From contig NC_053037.3 of assembly GCF_002575655.3 (NCBI RefSeq), positions 506,486,544-506,550,543 on the forward strand: a stretch of DNA of 64,000 nucleotides, written 5' to 3'. The position numbers and the translations under genes are program-made. Shown piece by piece: positions 22,646 through 35,319 of this stretch; position 1 is the stretch's first letter, and each line of letters starts with the position of its first letter. The notes under the pieces are model-generated. The model searched no databases, had not been told where the DNA came from, and was given only the letters and a program-made list of their open reading frames with translations. This DNA is from Aegilops tauschii subsp. strangulata. Its lineage: Eukaryota > Streptophyta > Magnoliopsida > Poales > Poaceae.

Positions 22646-23058
22646 CATGCCATTTCCTCGGACGATCCTTAGTCTGTTGGTCCTCAAAGAAACAGAACTG
22701 CGTATCACTGTCCACTGGTGAAGCTGAGTATATTGCTGCTGGTTTTAGCTGTGCTCAATTGCTATGGATGAAGCAAACCCTCAAGGATTACGGCGTCAAC
22801 ATGAAAAATGTGCCTCTCTACTGTGACAATGAGAGTGCCATCAAGATTGCTCATAACCCAGTTCAGCACTCGAAGACAAAGCACATTCAGATTCGTCATC
22901 ATTTTCTTCGTGATCATGTGTTGAATGGCGACATCTTTATCGAGCATATGAAGACTGAAGAACAGCTAGCCGATATCTTCACAAAGCCCTTGGATGAGAA
23001 AAGATTTTGCAAGTTGCGGTGTGAGCTAAATATCCTAGAATCTTCGAATGTCTTTTGA
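22646..23058 (+). pseudogene. C-terminal RNase H end of Maximus-like pol
   Basis: About 135 residues in one open frame, beginning CHFLGRSLVCWSSKKQN and ending at TGA 23056-23058. It contains copia RNase H landmarks: SLSTGEAEYIAA, LYCDNESAIKIAHNPVQH, TKHIQIRHHFLRD and the closing EEQLADIFTKPLDEKRFCKLR. The catalytic Glu of EAEY and Asp of CDN are present. The N-terminal part of the gene is separated from it by the copia insertion ending at 22645, so the piece cannot work alone. Confidence 0.9.
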
Positions 23059-23381
23059 AAATGACACACATCCTAACAATTATGCAAAATTGATGACTTA
23101 GATGTGCAACACACGAAGAAACATTTTTGTTCAATCAATAAAGACTAACACTCCAAGTGTGAAGAAATTAATGAAGAATTTAATTCTCAGAGCCCTACGA
23201 TAATTGTACGCGGTGTCTGAAATCATCATTCTTATACGGTGGGTCACGCCACCACCGAAAGTTGAAAATCTTTAATTTGAGTTTTTTTTATTTTTGAAAT
23301 TCCTCAATTGCTCAATTTCTTTAACTTTTCGATGTCTTCACTCTTTCCGTTGTTGTTCTTCATTGGCTATATATAAAGTGA
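23059..23381 (+). other. Maximus-like spacer after pol, left part
   Basis: AT-rich, no open frame. It contains GGCTATATATAAAGTG just before the transposon insertion, a TATA-like string whose role I cannot judge. Confidence 0.5.
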
Positions 23382-23425
23382 CACTATTCTAATCCTGGGA
23401 TTAGAATAACTATTCTGATCACAAT
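23382..23425 (+). repeat. Left terminal inverted repeat of the DNA transposon
   Basis: Contains its own palindrome: TATTCTAATCC, TG, GGATTAGAATA (11-base arms), followed by TATTCTGATCACAA. Confidence 0.8.
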
Positions 23426-23449
23426 CAGCCTATATAGGACGTGAGGAGG

Positions 23450-24110
23450 TGTTCCTGAACTCCGGAATCGGTACGAGAAAAAACACAATCCTGAACCTCC
23501 CGACTCCCCACGTTTTCAATCGGGCGCAGCCCCCGCATCGCCACCTACCTCGCACCACCCCACGCGCCGCCACCGCCGCGACCCTCGCACCTCCCCACGC
23601 GCCACCGCCGGTCCACTCCGCCCCACCAGCTACCTGCCTATCCCCCACCCGAGTCCGGCCTCCTACCGCCGCCGCGCAGGATTCCGCCGCCGCGTTCGTC
23701 CTGGGCCCGTGCCGCGATCTCCGGCCAACGAGGTGCGGCGGCCATCCCTCCCCCTGTTTCCACGGCGCTGCACCCGGTTTCCCGTCGCCGGCGCACCCCT
23801 CCCCCGACCCCTTCTTCCCTGATCCACCCCGCCTCCACCTCCGGTGACGCACTCTGCCAGCCTCCTTCCCGGCGCGAGCCACCACCCCGACCCTCGCCGG
23901 TGTGGTGCCCCTGCGCGCCGCCGTGGCACAGGCCCCCACCAGGGATCCAGCCGCGACATACTGCTCAAAAGCAAAGGACGGCGACGACGAGATTCTCTCC
24001 TTCGGCGCCGGCGTCGTCCCTCTCGACTACCTACTGTGGAAGGACATTCGTAGTCCACGGATCCAGCGGATGCTAGCACGTGGGAAAGTGGTGCTGCCGC
24101 GGTGAGTTAC
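23450..24110 (+). other. GC-rich exon-like segment, possibly captured host sequence
   Basis: About 650 bases of very GC-rich DNA in an AT-rich element. One frame closes with AKDGDDEILSFGAGV, PLDYLLWKDIRSPRIQ and ARGKVVLPR, then G|GTGAGT at 24101-24106, a consensus plant splice donor. The look is that of a plant first exon with its donor. No family recognised, and no downstream exon found. Chance frames are common in GC-rich DNA, so confidence is low. Confidence 0.3.
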
Positions 24111-25214
24111 TCCATCCCCGAGCACAGTACGTCGCCGGTGGCCTCCTCCCTCTCGTTCTGTCCTCCAACGATACATATGTGGATGCATCATCAGAGTGAG
24201 GACAACGACACTTATTGCAGCAAAAAACTGCAGTGTTCTTCAGTATATTTCCAAAAAGATTTGAGGCAATTCTTCTGTATCAGTTCAACAAAAAAGTTGA
24301 CAGCAGTTCCACCTATACAAGCTTGGAAGGAAAACTTCGTATGAGCGCAAGTCACACCACCCCTACTGCAAGTCTCCGGCTTCACAAGGAGTCAGACGAG
24401 GTTGGTTGACCTTCTCGCAAGGGCCGCCTCGACCTTCCCGACGAAGGTTGCTTCCGGGGCAAAGGATCACCAGGTGCACACAATCTGTCCTAACCAGCCC
24501 ATCATCACGCTGCTGGGTGAAGATCCGCCAGCCTGAAGATGCGAGAGGAAGACTTTCCAGCTAATGCTCCCGCTACACTTTCTGCCAATGGTGCTTTTCG
24601 TTCTCTCCCGATGAAGGTGATGGCTTTATTTTGTTGGATAAGCAAGAGTACAAATAGATGGAGAGAGATACAGAGCATATGCAGAATTAGATAAACGAAT
24701 AACAGGGTAACACTGAAAGTGTGTGTGCGATGCAGATAGAGTACTACTTGTACAGGAGGTGGTCAGGTGGGCATGTACTAGTTGAGATGGCTATACACCA
24801 GGTTCTAGTACATCTATATGTTGACCGCCGTGAAGGTCTAGTACGGCCATACGCCAAGTTCTACTACGGCCATACGCCTACTATCAGGGTTGTCTGCGTG
24901 ACTTGCTGCTGCTAACTACTAAACATGTGTGCTTGCGGGCTACCTTTGGACGTGTGTTCGTTCTTTTTTCATGTTACATACTCACGATATTTGCTAGCTT
25001 TGGTCGTCGCCTGCTTGTCCATCCCATTGATCTATGGAGAAAGAAAATGCATAAGAGAGGGACATTGTAGTGGTTAAAAAATAAATAAGAGAGAATAAGA
25101 GCAAAAAAGCGTGTGGTGGGAAACACTCACCGCTTTACGACAAATGGTCCACCACGGAAATGTTGCGTTTGGAAAACAAAGGGCTATAGTCATTTTGTAA
25201 TTAGCCTAATGAAT
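24111..25214. other. Transposon interior, no gene seen
   Basis: Mixed composition, only short frames. A short direct repeat, CGGCCATACGCC, occurs twice near 24842-24880. Confidence 0.4.
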
Positions 25215-25228
25215 GTTTGTACCTTAGT

Positions 25229-25963
25229 CCTATCCGCTCAAGCGTTGATTCTGCTCGTGAGCGTAATGGTATAAGCCTGCCTGCTGTGAGACCGACTGGT
25301 CGAACAGAGACCGTCCAATAAGAGTTTCCGAGAGTTACTTTATTCAAATTCTCTCCTTTCCAAAGCTCCACAAGGAAAAAAGCAAGGAACTTTCATATGG
25401 CTTCCTCATGTACTGTAGTATTGCCTGAAACAAGATGGAGTAAATCTGACCCAAGATATACTAAACTAAATGTCGATGCAGCATTCTTTGCAGATGGGGG
25501 GCTAGGTGCGACATCAGCTGTGCTTCGAGATGATAGGGGGAACTTTGTTGCTGCGCAATGTAAGTTCATCCCATATGCGGCCGATGCTATTACCACTGAA
25601 GCAATGTCTATGAGAGATGGTTTGGCATTTGCAAATTCTCTCAGTTTTAACCGGATCGAGGCGGAATCAGATTCACTCGAAGTCATTAACTTCTGTACTG
25701 GTCACACGAGATGGTGGGATGAAGCAGCAGCTTTATTTGCAGAGTGTGTGGATATAGGTACTATGATCGGGAAGGTCACTTTCAAGCATTGTCTTCGCTC
25801 TTGTAATCAAGTGGCTCACGTGCTAGCAAATCATAGCTATTGTAATAAGTCTTCTTTTAGTTGGTTAAACGAGCCCCCTGACATTGTTGTCGGTAAGCTC
25901 GTAGACGATGTAACAGTGTTTTAATTTTAATAAAGCTAGCCATGATGGGCTTCCCTAAAAAAA
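25229..25963 (+). mobile_element. 5'-truncated LINE with 14-bp target site duplication
   Basis: Flanked by identical GTTTGTACCTTAGT at 25215-25228 and 25964-25977. The 735-bp insert ends in AATAAAGCTAGCC...CCCTAAAAAAA, that is, a poly(A) signal and a short A tail. A long TSD, an A tail and a missing 5' part are the marks of target-primed reverse transcription. It encodes the C-terminal RNase H domain of a plant L1-type LINE. Confidence 0.88.
25397..25924 (+). CDS. RNase H domain (RVT_3 type) of a truncated LINE ORF2
   Basis: 175 residues, open from ATG to TAA. The domain begins at KLNVDAAFF (Asp27), has Glu68 in TTEAMSMRDGLAFA, Asp92 in IEAESDSLEV and ends with CNQVAHVLANH, the pattern of the plant RNase H domain at the end of L1-type ORF2. 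It would cut RNA in RNA-DNA hybrids during retrotransposition. The reading frame entering from the LINE body is lost by the 5' truncation, and the ATG is probably an internal Met, not a natural start. No stop or frameshift has built up, so the insertion is rather recent. Single-domain relatives exist as host genes, but the TSD and A tail argue for a LINE. Confidence 0.8.
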   Translation: MASSCTVVLPETRWSKSDPRYTKLNVDAAFFADGGLGATSAVLRDDRGNFVAAQCKFIPYAADAITTEAMSMRDGLAFANSLSFNRIEAESDSLEVINFCTGHTRWWDEAAALFAECVDIGTMIGKVTFKHCLRSCNQVAHVLANHSYCNKSSFSWLNEPPDIVVGKLVDDVTVF

Positions 25964-26029
25964 GTTTGTACCTTAGTATGATGTGTTGGCCTCTTAATCT
26001 CTTTTCTCTTGTTCTGTATTATTTCATGA

Positions 26030-28390
26030 AGTTCAATAGTATCTGTGGAAGCAAAAAACTAGTCTTGTTTTAATATATTCGTTTCAATTCAAAAACTATA
26101 AAACAGAGAAGCCCGAGTAAGGACAAATACTACAACAAAAAAGACATCCAAAAAGGAGCAAAAGAACACAAAACATACATGACATGAAAAACAAGAAGAA
26201 AACAAAAAAGCTTCACCCAAAAAAATGCTAACTCTAGAAGTTCAAATATAATTAATTAGATAGTTCAAAGATAATATTATGGTTGTACAAAAATATTCCC
26301 CATGAATTTTCTGTTTTTGAATTTTTATACCAAACTTCAAATTAAATTAATCGATATATTAATGTTTGTAACAAAAAAAATATTTTTTACGTATCCAACA
26401 AAACAAAGAAGGTCAGATTAAAATAACGAAATAATTTAGAAAAGTTTAATAAGAAAACAGAGCTTCCACGTTTCTTCAAAAAGACCCATAAGTTCAAAGT
26501 AAAATAACGGAGCGGTTCGATGTTTATTATAGAACTAGGTTATTTCCCGTTACTAAAGAATAAATCAAGAAGTCATAAATAAAAAATGGAGTAGTTCAAA
26601 AAATAACTAGTAGTTCAAACTAAAATGACGGAGCGATTCGGTGTTTATTTAAAAATATGTAATTTACATTTCAAAAAAATAAAACCAAAAAGAAGTTCAA
26701 TAAGAAAGAACAAAGGAGTTCAACACAGGTTTATAACAAACCATTTTCCCCATTATATAAAAACCTAGAAATTCAAAATAAAATAACAAAGCAATTCCAT
26801 ATTTATTAAAAAAACCTCGTTCTTTAGCGAAAAGAAATAAAACCAAGAAGTCCAAATTGAATTAATGGAGTAGTTCAATGTTTAAAAAAACTCAAATTTT
26901 CCTTGCAACTAAAGAATAAAATCAAGAAAATCAAATTCAGAAACGAAGTAGGTCGATGTATATGGAAAACTCATTTCTTTCCATTTCTCGGGGGAAAATA
27001 AAAAATATGTAATTCAATTTGAAAAAAAATTGTTTGACGCTTATTTAAAACCCTATTTTTTCCAAGAATAAAACTAAGAAGTTCAAATCAAAATAACAGA
27101 TATGTTCAAGGTTTATAAAAAACTCAGAATTTTCCTCGTTACTAAAGAATAAAATGAAGAAGTTGAAATTAAAATAAAGCAATAGTTTGATGTATACGAA
27201 AAACTCAAATTCTTTCCGTTCTCTATGGAAAATAAAGCATGAAGTTCAATTCAAAAAATGTTTGATGCTTATTTAAAAACATATTTATTTCTAAGAATAA
27301 GGCTGAGCAGTTTAAATTAAAATAATAAAGAAGTTCGATGTATATAAAAAACTCGGATTTGTTGCAAGAAGTTCGCGTGCACCTCCGTGCACGGTTCAGA
27401 ATTTATATTGCAGGGCGTTCGACCTCCAATTACATGTTTTGAAATGGCAAAAAATGACGTTCGACCTTCAATTGTGTGTAATTCGACGTATACACAAAAA
27501 TGTGACAGAAGTTCATAGTGAAAACAACAAGAAGTTCAAGTATTACAAGGAATGCATTTCAGGTGAGAATAAAAGTATAGAAAAATAAAAGCTTAAAAGG
27601 TTTGTTGACAGAAGTTCGAGTGCTCTGTCCGGGGAAGTTCAAAAATTCTTGCGAGGGAGGTTCACCTTGTATTTCCATGTTCGATTTTTTCCGTATAAAA
27701 ATCAAATACAATTCTTTACTCAAAATATAAAAAGGTGAAGTTCATATTAAAATAACAGAGAAGTTCGGAGTTTATTAAACCCTAGGATTTACCTGTTCAA
27801 AAAATAAAAAACACAACGCCATTTTTTGCACTTTTAAAAACAACTCATAAAAGAAAAAATGTTGCTAGAAGTTCAAGTGCTCGGTGAGGAAAAGTTCAAA
27901 AAATTCTTCTGAGAGAGGTTCACCGTGTATTTAGATGTCCAAACTACATAAAAAATTTGTTGTTTGTTGTGTTTTAAAATAATTCTCTCAAACCAGAGAG
28001 AAGTTCAAAGTGATAATAACCAGAAGTTCATGTACTACATGGTGTGTATTTCATATAAGAAAAAAACAATAAAGTGAAACAGAATGAACTTCAAACAAAC
28101 ATGCCCCAGAAGTTCAACTACTTCACGCAGTGCAAAAAATAGCACGTCAAAAACAGAGTGAGGTTCAAACAGACATGCCCGAGAAGTTCAACTCCTTCAT
28201 GCAGTGCGTTTCCATTTGCAATGAAGGCAGAAATCATGATCTCGTCATTTCTCTAATTTACTTCAAAATGACAGGCATATCATTTGTGTAAGTTCAAGTC
28301 CTCGGTCGGAGAAAGTTAAAAAATATTGTGAGAGAGGTTTGTACAAAAAGAATATCATTTGTGTAACAGTGACAAAATGGATGAGAAAAT
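26030..28390. repeat. AT-rich field of dispersed GAAGTTC motifs (left part)
   Basis: No coding frame. GAAGTTC, usually AGAAGTTCAA, recurs about 18 times at irregular spacing (for example 26033, 26237, 27078, 27529, 27610, 27870, 28024, 28110, 28183), with many one-base variants (GGTTCA, GTTCGA). Confidence 0.75.
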
Positions 28391-30198
28391 TGTTGGGGAA
28401 CGTAGTAATTTCAAATAATTTCCTACGCACACGCAAGATCATGGTGATGCATAGCAACGAGAGGGGAGAGTGTTGTCCACGTACCCTCGTAGACCGAAAG
28501 CGGAAGCATTAGCACAACGCGGTTGATGTAGTCGTACGTCTTCACGATCCGGCCGATCAAGTACCGAACGCACGGCACCTGCGAGTTCAGCACACGTTCA
28601 GCCCGATGACGTCCCTCGAACTCCGATCCAGTCGAGTGTTGAGGGAGAGTTTCGTCAGCACGACGGTGTGGTGACAATGATGATGTTCTACCGACGCAGG
28701 GCTTCGCCTAAGCACCGCTACAGTATTATCGAGGTGGACTATGGTGGAGGGGGGCACCGCACACGGCTAAAAGATCAAACGATCAATTGTTGTGTCTCTA
28801 GGGTGCCCCCTGACCCTCTATATAAAGGACCAAGGAGGGGAGGTGCGGCCGGCCAGGTGTGTCTCTAGGGTGCCCCCTGACCCTCTATATAAAGGACCAA
28901 GGAGGGGAGGTGCGGCCGGCCAGGAGGGGCGCGCCAGGCGGAGTCCTACTCCCACCGGGAGTAGGACTCCCTCCCTTTTCCTAGTTGGATTAGGAGTGGA
29001 GGGGAAAGAGGTGGAGGAGAGGAAGGAAAGGGGGGGCGCCGCCCCCTCTCCTTGTCCTATTCGGACTAGGGGGAGGGGCGCACGACCCTGCCCTGGCCGC
29101 CTCTCCTCTTCTCCACAAAGGCCCACAATGGCCCATTAAGCCCGGGGGGGGGGGGGTTCCGGTAACCCCTAGGTACTCCGGTAAAATCCCGATTTCACCC
29201 GGAACACTTCCGATATCCAAATATAGGCTTCCAATGTATCAATCTTCATGTATCGACCATTTCGAGACTCCTCGTCATGTCCGTGATCACATCCGGGACT
29301 CCGAACAACCTTCGGTACATCAAAACATATAAACTCATATTATAACTGTCATCGAAATGTTAAGCGTGCGGACCCTACGGGTTCGAGAACTATGTAGACA
29401 TGACCGAGACACGTCTCCGGTCAATAACCAATAGCGGAACCTGGATGCTCATATTGGCTCCCACATATTCTACGAAGATCTTTATCGGTCAGACTGCATA
29501 ACAACATACGTTGTTCCCTTTGTCATCGGTATGTTACTTGCCCGAGATTCGATCGTCGGTATCTCAATACCTAGTTCAATCTCGTTACCGGCAAGTCTCT
29601 TTACTCGTTCCGTAATACATCATCCCACAACTAACTCATTAGTTGCAATGCTTGCAAGGCTTAAGTGATGTGCATTACTGAGAGGGCCCAGAGATACCTC
29701 TCCGACAATCGGAGTGACAAATCCTAATCTCGAAATACGCCAACCCAACAAGTACCTTCGGAGACACCTGTAGAGCACCTTTATAATCACCCAGTTACGT
29801 TGTGACGTTTGGTAGCACACAAAGTGTTCCTCCGGTAAACGGGAGTTGCATAATCTCATAGTCATATGAACATGTATAAGTCATGAAGAAAGCAATAGCA
29901 ACATACTAAACGATCGAGTGCTAAGCTAACGGAATGGGTCAAGTCAATCACATCATTCTCCTAATGATGTGATCCCGTTAATCAAATGACAACTCATGTC
30001 TATGGCTAGGAAACATAACCATCTTTGGTCAACGAGCTAGTCAAGTAGAGGCATACTAGTGACACTATGTTTGTCTATGTATTCACACATGTATTATGTT
30101 TCCAGTTAATACAATTCTAGCATGAATAATAAAAATTTATCATGATATAAGAAAATAAATAATAACTTTATTATTGCCTCTAGGGCATATTTCCTTCA
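28391..30198 (-). repeat. 3' LTR of the complete Angela-like element
   Basis: 1,808 bp, TGTTGGGGAACG to ATATTTCCTTCA on the plus strand. It is longer than its partner mainly because of a 67-bp tandem duplication (28791-28924). A homopolymer of G at 29147-29157 may be unreliable in length. Confidence 0.92.
28791..28924 (-). repeat. Exact 67-bp tandem duplication including the LTR TATA box
   Basis: Units 28791-28857 and 28858-28924 are identical. Each contains CTATATAAAG (TATA-type on either strand) and the GTGCGGCCGGCCAGG segment. The partner LTR has one unit (about 35721-35787). Confidence 0.95.
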
Positions 30199-30420
30199 GT
30201 CTCCCACTTGCACTAGAGTCAATAATCTAGATCACATCGCCATGTGATTTAACATCAATAGTTCACATCACCATGTGATTAACACCCATAGTTCACATCG
30301 TCATGTGACCAAGACCCAAAGGGTTTACTAGAGTCAATAATCTAGTTCACATCGCTATGTGATTAACACCCAAAGAGTACTAAGGTGTGTTCATGTTTTT
30401 CTTGTGAGATAATTTTAGTC
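30199..30420 (-). repeat. PPT and short repeats in the Angela 3' untranslated region
   Basis: After the PPT (GTCTCCCACTTGCAC on the plus strand) the phrase TTCACATCRYCATGTGATT recurs four times near 30232, 30260, 30291 and 30346. It contains the palindrome CACATCGNNATGTG. One copy survives in the left copia element at 1885. Confidence 0.7.
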
Positions 30421-30449
30421 AACGGGTCTGTCACATTCAGATCCGTAAG

Positions 30450-33400
30450 TATTTTGCAAATTTCTATGTCTACAATGCTCTGCACGGAGCTACTCTAGCT
30501 AATTGCTCCCACTTTTAATATGTATCCAGATTGAGACTTAGAGTCATCTGGATCAGTGTCAAAATTTGCATCGACGTAACCCTTTACGACGAACCCTTTT
30601 TGTCACCTCCATAATCGAGAAACATATCCTTATTCCACTAAGGATAATTTTGACCGCTGTCCAGTGATCTACTCCTAGATCACTATTGTACTCCCTTGCC
30701 AAAATCAGTGTAGGGTATACAATAGATCTGGTACACAGCATGGCATACTTTATAGAACCTATGGCCAAGGCATAGGGAATGACTTTCATTCTCTTTCTAT
30801 CTTCTGCCATGGTCTGGCTTTGAGTCTTACTCAATTTCACACCTTGTAACACAGGCAAGAACTCTTTCTTTGACTGTTCCATTTTGAACTACTTCAAAAT
30901 CTTGTCAAGGTATGTACTCATTGAAAAAACTTATGAAGCGTCTTGATCTATCTCTATAGATCTTTATGCTCAATATGTAAGCAGCTTCACGGAGGTCTTT
31001 CTTTGAAAAACTCCTTTCAAACACTCCTTTATGCTTTGCAGAATAATTCTACATTATTTCCGATCAACAATATGTCATTCACATATACTTATCAGAAATG
31101 CTGTAGTGCTCCCACTCACTTTCTTGTAAATACAGGCTTCACCGCAAGTCTGTATAAAACTATATGCTTTGATCAACTTATCAAAGCGTATATTCCAACT
31201 CCGAGATGCTTACACCAGTCCATAGATGGATTGCTGGAGCTTGCATATTTTGTTAGCACCTTTAGGATTGACAAAACCTTCTGGTTGCATCATATACAAC
31301 TCTTCTTTAATAAATCCATTTAAGGATTGCAGTTTTTGTTATCCATTTGCCAGATTTCATAAAATGCGGCAATTGCTAACGTGATTCAGACAAACTTAAG
31401 CATAGATACGAGTGAGAAACTCTCATCGTAGTCAACATCTTGAACTTGTCGAAAATCTTTTGCGACAATTCTAGCTTTGTAGATAGTAACACTACTATCA
31501 ACGTCCGTCTTCCTCTTGAATCCATTTATTTTCTATGGCTTGCCGATCATCGGGCAAGTCAACCAAAGTCCATACTTTGTTCTTATATATGGATCCCATC
31601 TCAGATTTCATGGCCTCAAACCATTTCGCGGAATCTGGGCTCATCATCGCTTCCTCATAGTTCGTAGGTTCGTCATGGTCAAGTAACATGACCTCCAGAA
31701 CAAGATTACCGTACCACTCTGGTGCGGATCTCACTCTGGTTTACCTACGAGGTTCGGTAGTAACTTGATCTGAAGTTACATGATCATCATCATTAGCTTC
31801 CTCACTAATTGGTGTAGTAGTCACAGGAACAGATTTCTGTGATGAACTACTTTCCAATAAGGGAGTAGGTACAGTTACCTCATCAAGTTCTACTTTCCTC
31901 CCACTCACTTCTTTCGAGAGAAACTCCTTCTCTAGAAAGGATCCATTATAAGCAACGAATATCTTGCCTTCAGATCTGTGATAGAAGGTGTACCCAACTA
32001 TCTCCATTGGGTATCCTATGAAGACACATTTCTCCGATTTGGGTTTGAGCTTATCAGGATGAAATTTTTTCACATAAGCATCACAACCCCAAATTTTAAG
32101 AAACGACAACTTTTGGTTTCGTGCCAAACCAAAGTTCATAAGGTGTCGTCTCAACGGATTTAGATGGTGCCCTATTTAACGTGAATGCAGCTGTCTCTAA
32201 TGCATAACCCCAAAACGATAATGGTAAATCGGTAAGAGACATCACAGATTGCACCATATCTAATAAAGTACGGTTACGATGTTCGGACACACCATTACAC
32301 TGTGGTGTTCCAGGTGGCGTGAGTTGCGAAACTATTCCGCATTGTTTCAAATGAAGACCGAACTCGTAACTCAAATATTCTCCTCCACGATCAGATCGTA
32401 GAAACTTTATTTTCTTGTTACGATGATTTTTCACTTCACTCTGAAATTATATGAACTTTTCAAATGTTTCAGACTTATGTTTCATCAAGTAGATATACCC
32501 ATATCTGCTCAAATCATCTGTGAAGGTCAGAAAATAATGATACCCGCCGCGAGCCTCAACAATCATCAGATCGCATACATCAGTATGTATTATTTCCAAT
32601 AAGTCAGTTGCTCGCTCCATTGTTCCGGAGAAGGAGTCTTTAGTCATCTTGCCCATAAGGCATGGTTCGCAAGCATCAAGTTATTCATAATCAAGTGATT
32701 CCAAAATCCCATCAGCATGGAGTTTCTTCATGCGCTTTACACCAATATGACCTAAACGGCAGTGCCACAAATGAGTTGCACTATCATTATTAACTTTGCA
32801 TCTTTTGGCTTCAATATTATGAATATGTGTAGTACTACGATCGAGATCCAACAAACCATTTTCATTGGGTGTATGACCATAGAAGGTTTTATTCATGTAA
32901 ATAGAACAACAATTATTCTCTAACTTAAATGAATAACCGTATTGCAATAAACATGATCAAATCATATTCATGCTCAACGCAAATACCAAATAACACTTAT
33001 TTAGGTTCAACACTAATCCCGAAAGTGTAGGGAGCGTGCGATGATGATCATATCAATCTTGGAACCACTTCCAACACACAACGTCACTTCACCCTTAACT
33101 AGTCTCTGTTCATTCTGCAACTCCCGTTTCGAGTTACTACTCTTTAGCAACTGAACCAGTATCAAATACCGAGGGGTTGCTACGAACACTAGTAAAATAC
33201 ACATCAATAATCTGTATATCAAATATACCTTTGTTCACTTTGCCATCCTTCTTATCCGCCAAATACTTGGGGCAGTTCCGCTTCCAGTGACCAGTGCCTT
33301 TGCAGTAGAAGCACTTAGTCTCAAGCTTAGGTCCAGACTTGGGCTTCTTCACTTGAGCAGCAACTTTGCTTGCCGTTCTTCTTGAAGTTCCCCTTCTTCC

Positions 33401-34050
33401 CTTTGCCCTTTTCCTTGAAACTAGTGGTCTTGTCAACCATCAACACTTGATGCTCTTTCTTGATTTCTACCTTCGTCGATTTCAGCATCGCGAAGAGCTC
33501 GGGCATTACTTTCGTCATCCCTTGCATACTATATTTCATCACGAAGTTCTACTAACTTGGTGATGGTGACTAGAGAATTCTGTCAATCACTATTTTATCT
33601 GGAAGATTAACTCCCACTTGATTCAAGCGATTGTAGTACCCACACAATCTGAGCACATGCTCACTGCTTGAGCTATTCTCCTCCATCTTTTAGCTATAGA
33701 ACTTGTTGGAGACTTCATATCTCTCAACTCGGGTATTTGCTTGAAATATTCACTTCAACTCCAGGAACACCTCATATGGTCCATGACGTTCAAAAGGTCT
33801 GTGAAGTCCCGATTCTAAGCCATTAAGCATGGTGCACTAAACTATCAAGTAGTCATCATATTGAGCTTAGCCAAACGTTCATAGCGTCTGCATCTGCTCC
33901 TGCAATAGGTCCGTACCTAGCGGTGCATCGAGGACATAATACTTCTGTGCAGCAATGAGGATAATCCTCAGATCACGGACCAAGTCCACATCATTGCTAC
34001 TAACATCTTTCAACATAGTTTTCTCTAGGAACATATCAAAAATAAAACAG
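30450..34050 (-). pseudogene. Decayed gag-pol of the complete Angela-like element
   Basis: Minus-strand order from right to left: gag end with CCHC knuckle CFYCKGTGHWKRNC (33137-33436), protease VFDTGS just after it, the rest of protease in another frame (GEVTLCVGSGSKIDM, 33013-33222), integrase HHCC part LWHCRLGHIGVKRM (32681-32947), integrase core (32096-32656) with TDVCD, SDRGGEYLS and the Glu in GVSEHRNRT, the copia C-terminal region WGCDAYVKKFHPDKLKPKS (31741-32154), and the start of reverse transcriptase (31498-31734, KWFEAMKSEM, VWTLVDLPDD). Reverse transcriptase core and RNase H (30450-31490) are too broken to read. Many stops and frameshifts; dead. Confidence 0.85.
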
Positions 34051-35304
34051 GGGAGCTAAACACGAGCTATTGATCTACAACATAGATATGCTAATACTAC
34101 CAGGACTAAGTTCATGATAAATTAAAGTTCAATTAATCATATTACTTAAAGAACTCCCACTTAGATAGACATCCCTCTAATCCTCTAAGTGTTCACGTGA
34201 TCCATTTCAACTAAACCATGTCCAATCATCATGTGAGATGGAGTAGTTCCAATGGTGAACATCACTATATTGATCATATCTACTATATGATTCACGCTCG
34301 ACCTTTCGGTCTCAGTGTTCCGAGGCCATATCTGTTATATGCTAGGCTCGTCAAGTTTAACCTGAGTATTCCGCGTGTGCAACTGTTTTGCACCCGTTGT
34401 ATTTGAACGTAGAGCCTATCACACCCGATCATCACGTGGTGTCTCAGCACGAAGAACTTTCGCAACGGTGCATACTCAGGGAGAACACTTATACCTTGAA
34501 ATTTAGTGAGAGATCATCTTATAAAGCTACCGCCGAACTAAGCAAAATAAGATGTATAAAAGATAAACATCACATGCAATCATAATATGTGACATGATAT
34601 GGCCATCATCATCTTGTGCCTTTGATCTCCATCTCCAAAGCATCGTCATGATCTCCATCGTCACCGCCATGACACCATGATCTCCATCATCTTGATCCAT
34701 ATCAAAGTGTCGTCACATGGTCATCTCGCCAACTATTGCTCTTGTAACTATTGCTATCGCATAGCGATAAAGTAAAGCAATTATTTGGCGCTTGCATCTT
34801 ATGCAATAAAGAGACAACCATAAGGCTTTTGCCAGATGCCGATAACTTCAACAAAACATGATCATCTCATACAACAACTTATATCTCATCACATCTTGAC
34901 CATATCACATCACAACATGCCCTGCAAAAACAAGTTAGACGTCCTCTACTTTGTTGTTGCAAGTTTTACATGGCTGGTACGAGCTGAGCAAGAACCGTTC
35001 TTACCTACGCATGAAAACCACAACGATAGTTTGTCAAGTTGGTGTTGTTTTAACCTTCGCAAGGACCGGGCGTAGCCACACTCGGTTCAACTAAAGTTGG
35101 AGAAACTGACACCCGCTAGTCACCTGTGTGCATAGCACGGCGGTAAAACCAGTCTCGCGTAAGCTTACGCGTAACGTCGGTCCGGGTCGCTTCATCCAAC
35201 AATACCGTCGAACCAAAGTATGACATGCTGGTAAGAAGTATGACTTATATCGCCCACAACTCACTTGTGTTCTACTCGTGCATATAACATCTACGCATAA
35301 AACC

Positions 35305-35318
35305 TGGCTCGGATGCCA
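35305..35318 (-). other. Degenerate primer binding site of the Angela-like element
   Basis: Plus strand CTCGGATGCCAC next to the 5' LTR; on the element's strand TGGCATCCGAG against the usual TGGTATCAGAG, two mismatches. Confidence 0.75.
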
Positions 35319-35319
35319 C

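Noticed and set aside
25397..25924. Host RNase H gene
   Set aside because: The 14-bp TSD, A tail and truncation mark it as a LINE end.
29140..29160. G/C homopolymer runs (also near 36005-36030 and 60510-60525)
   Set aside because: Low complexity in Angela-type LTRs; lengths are likely unreliable and have no evident meaning.
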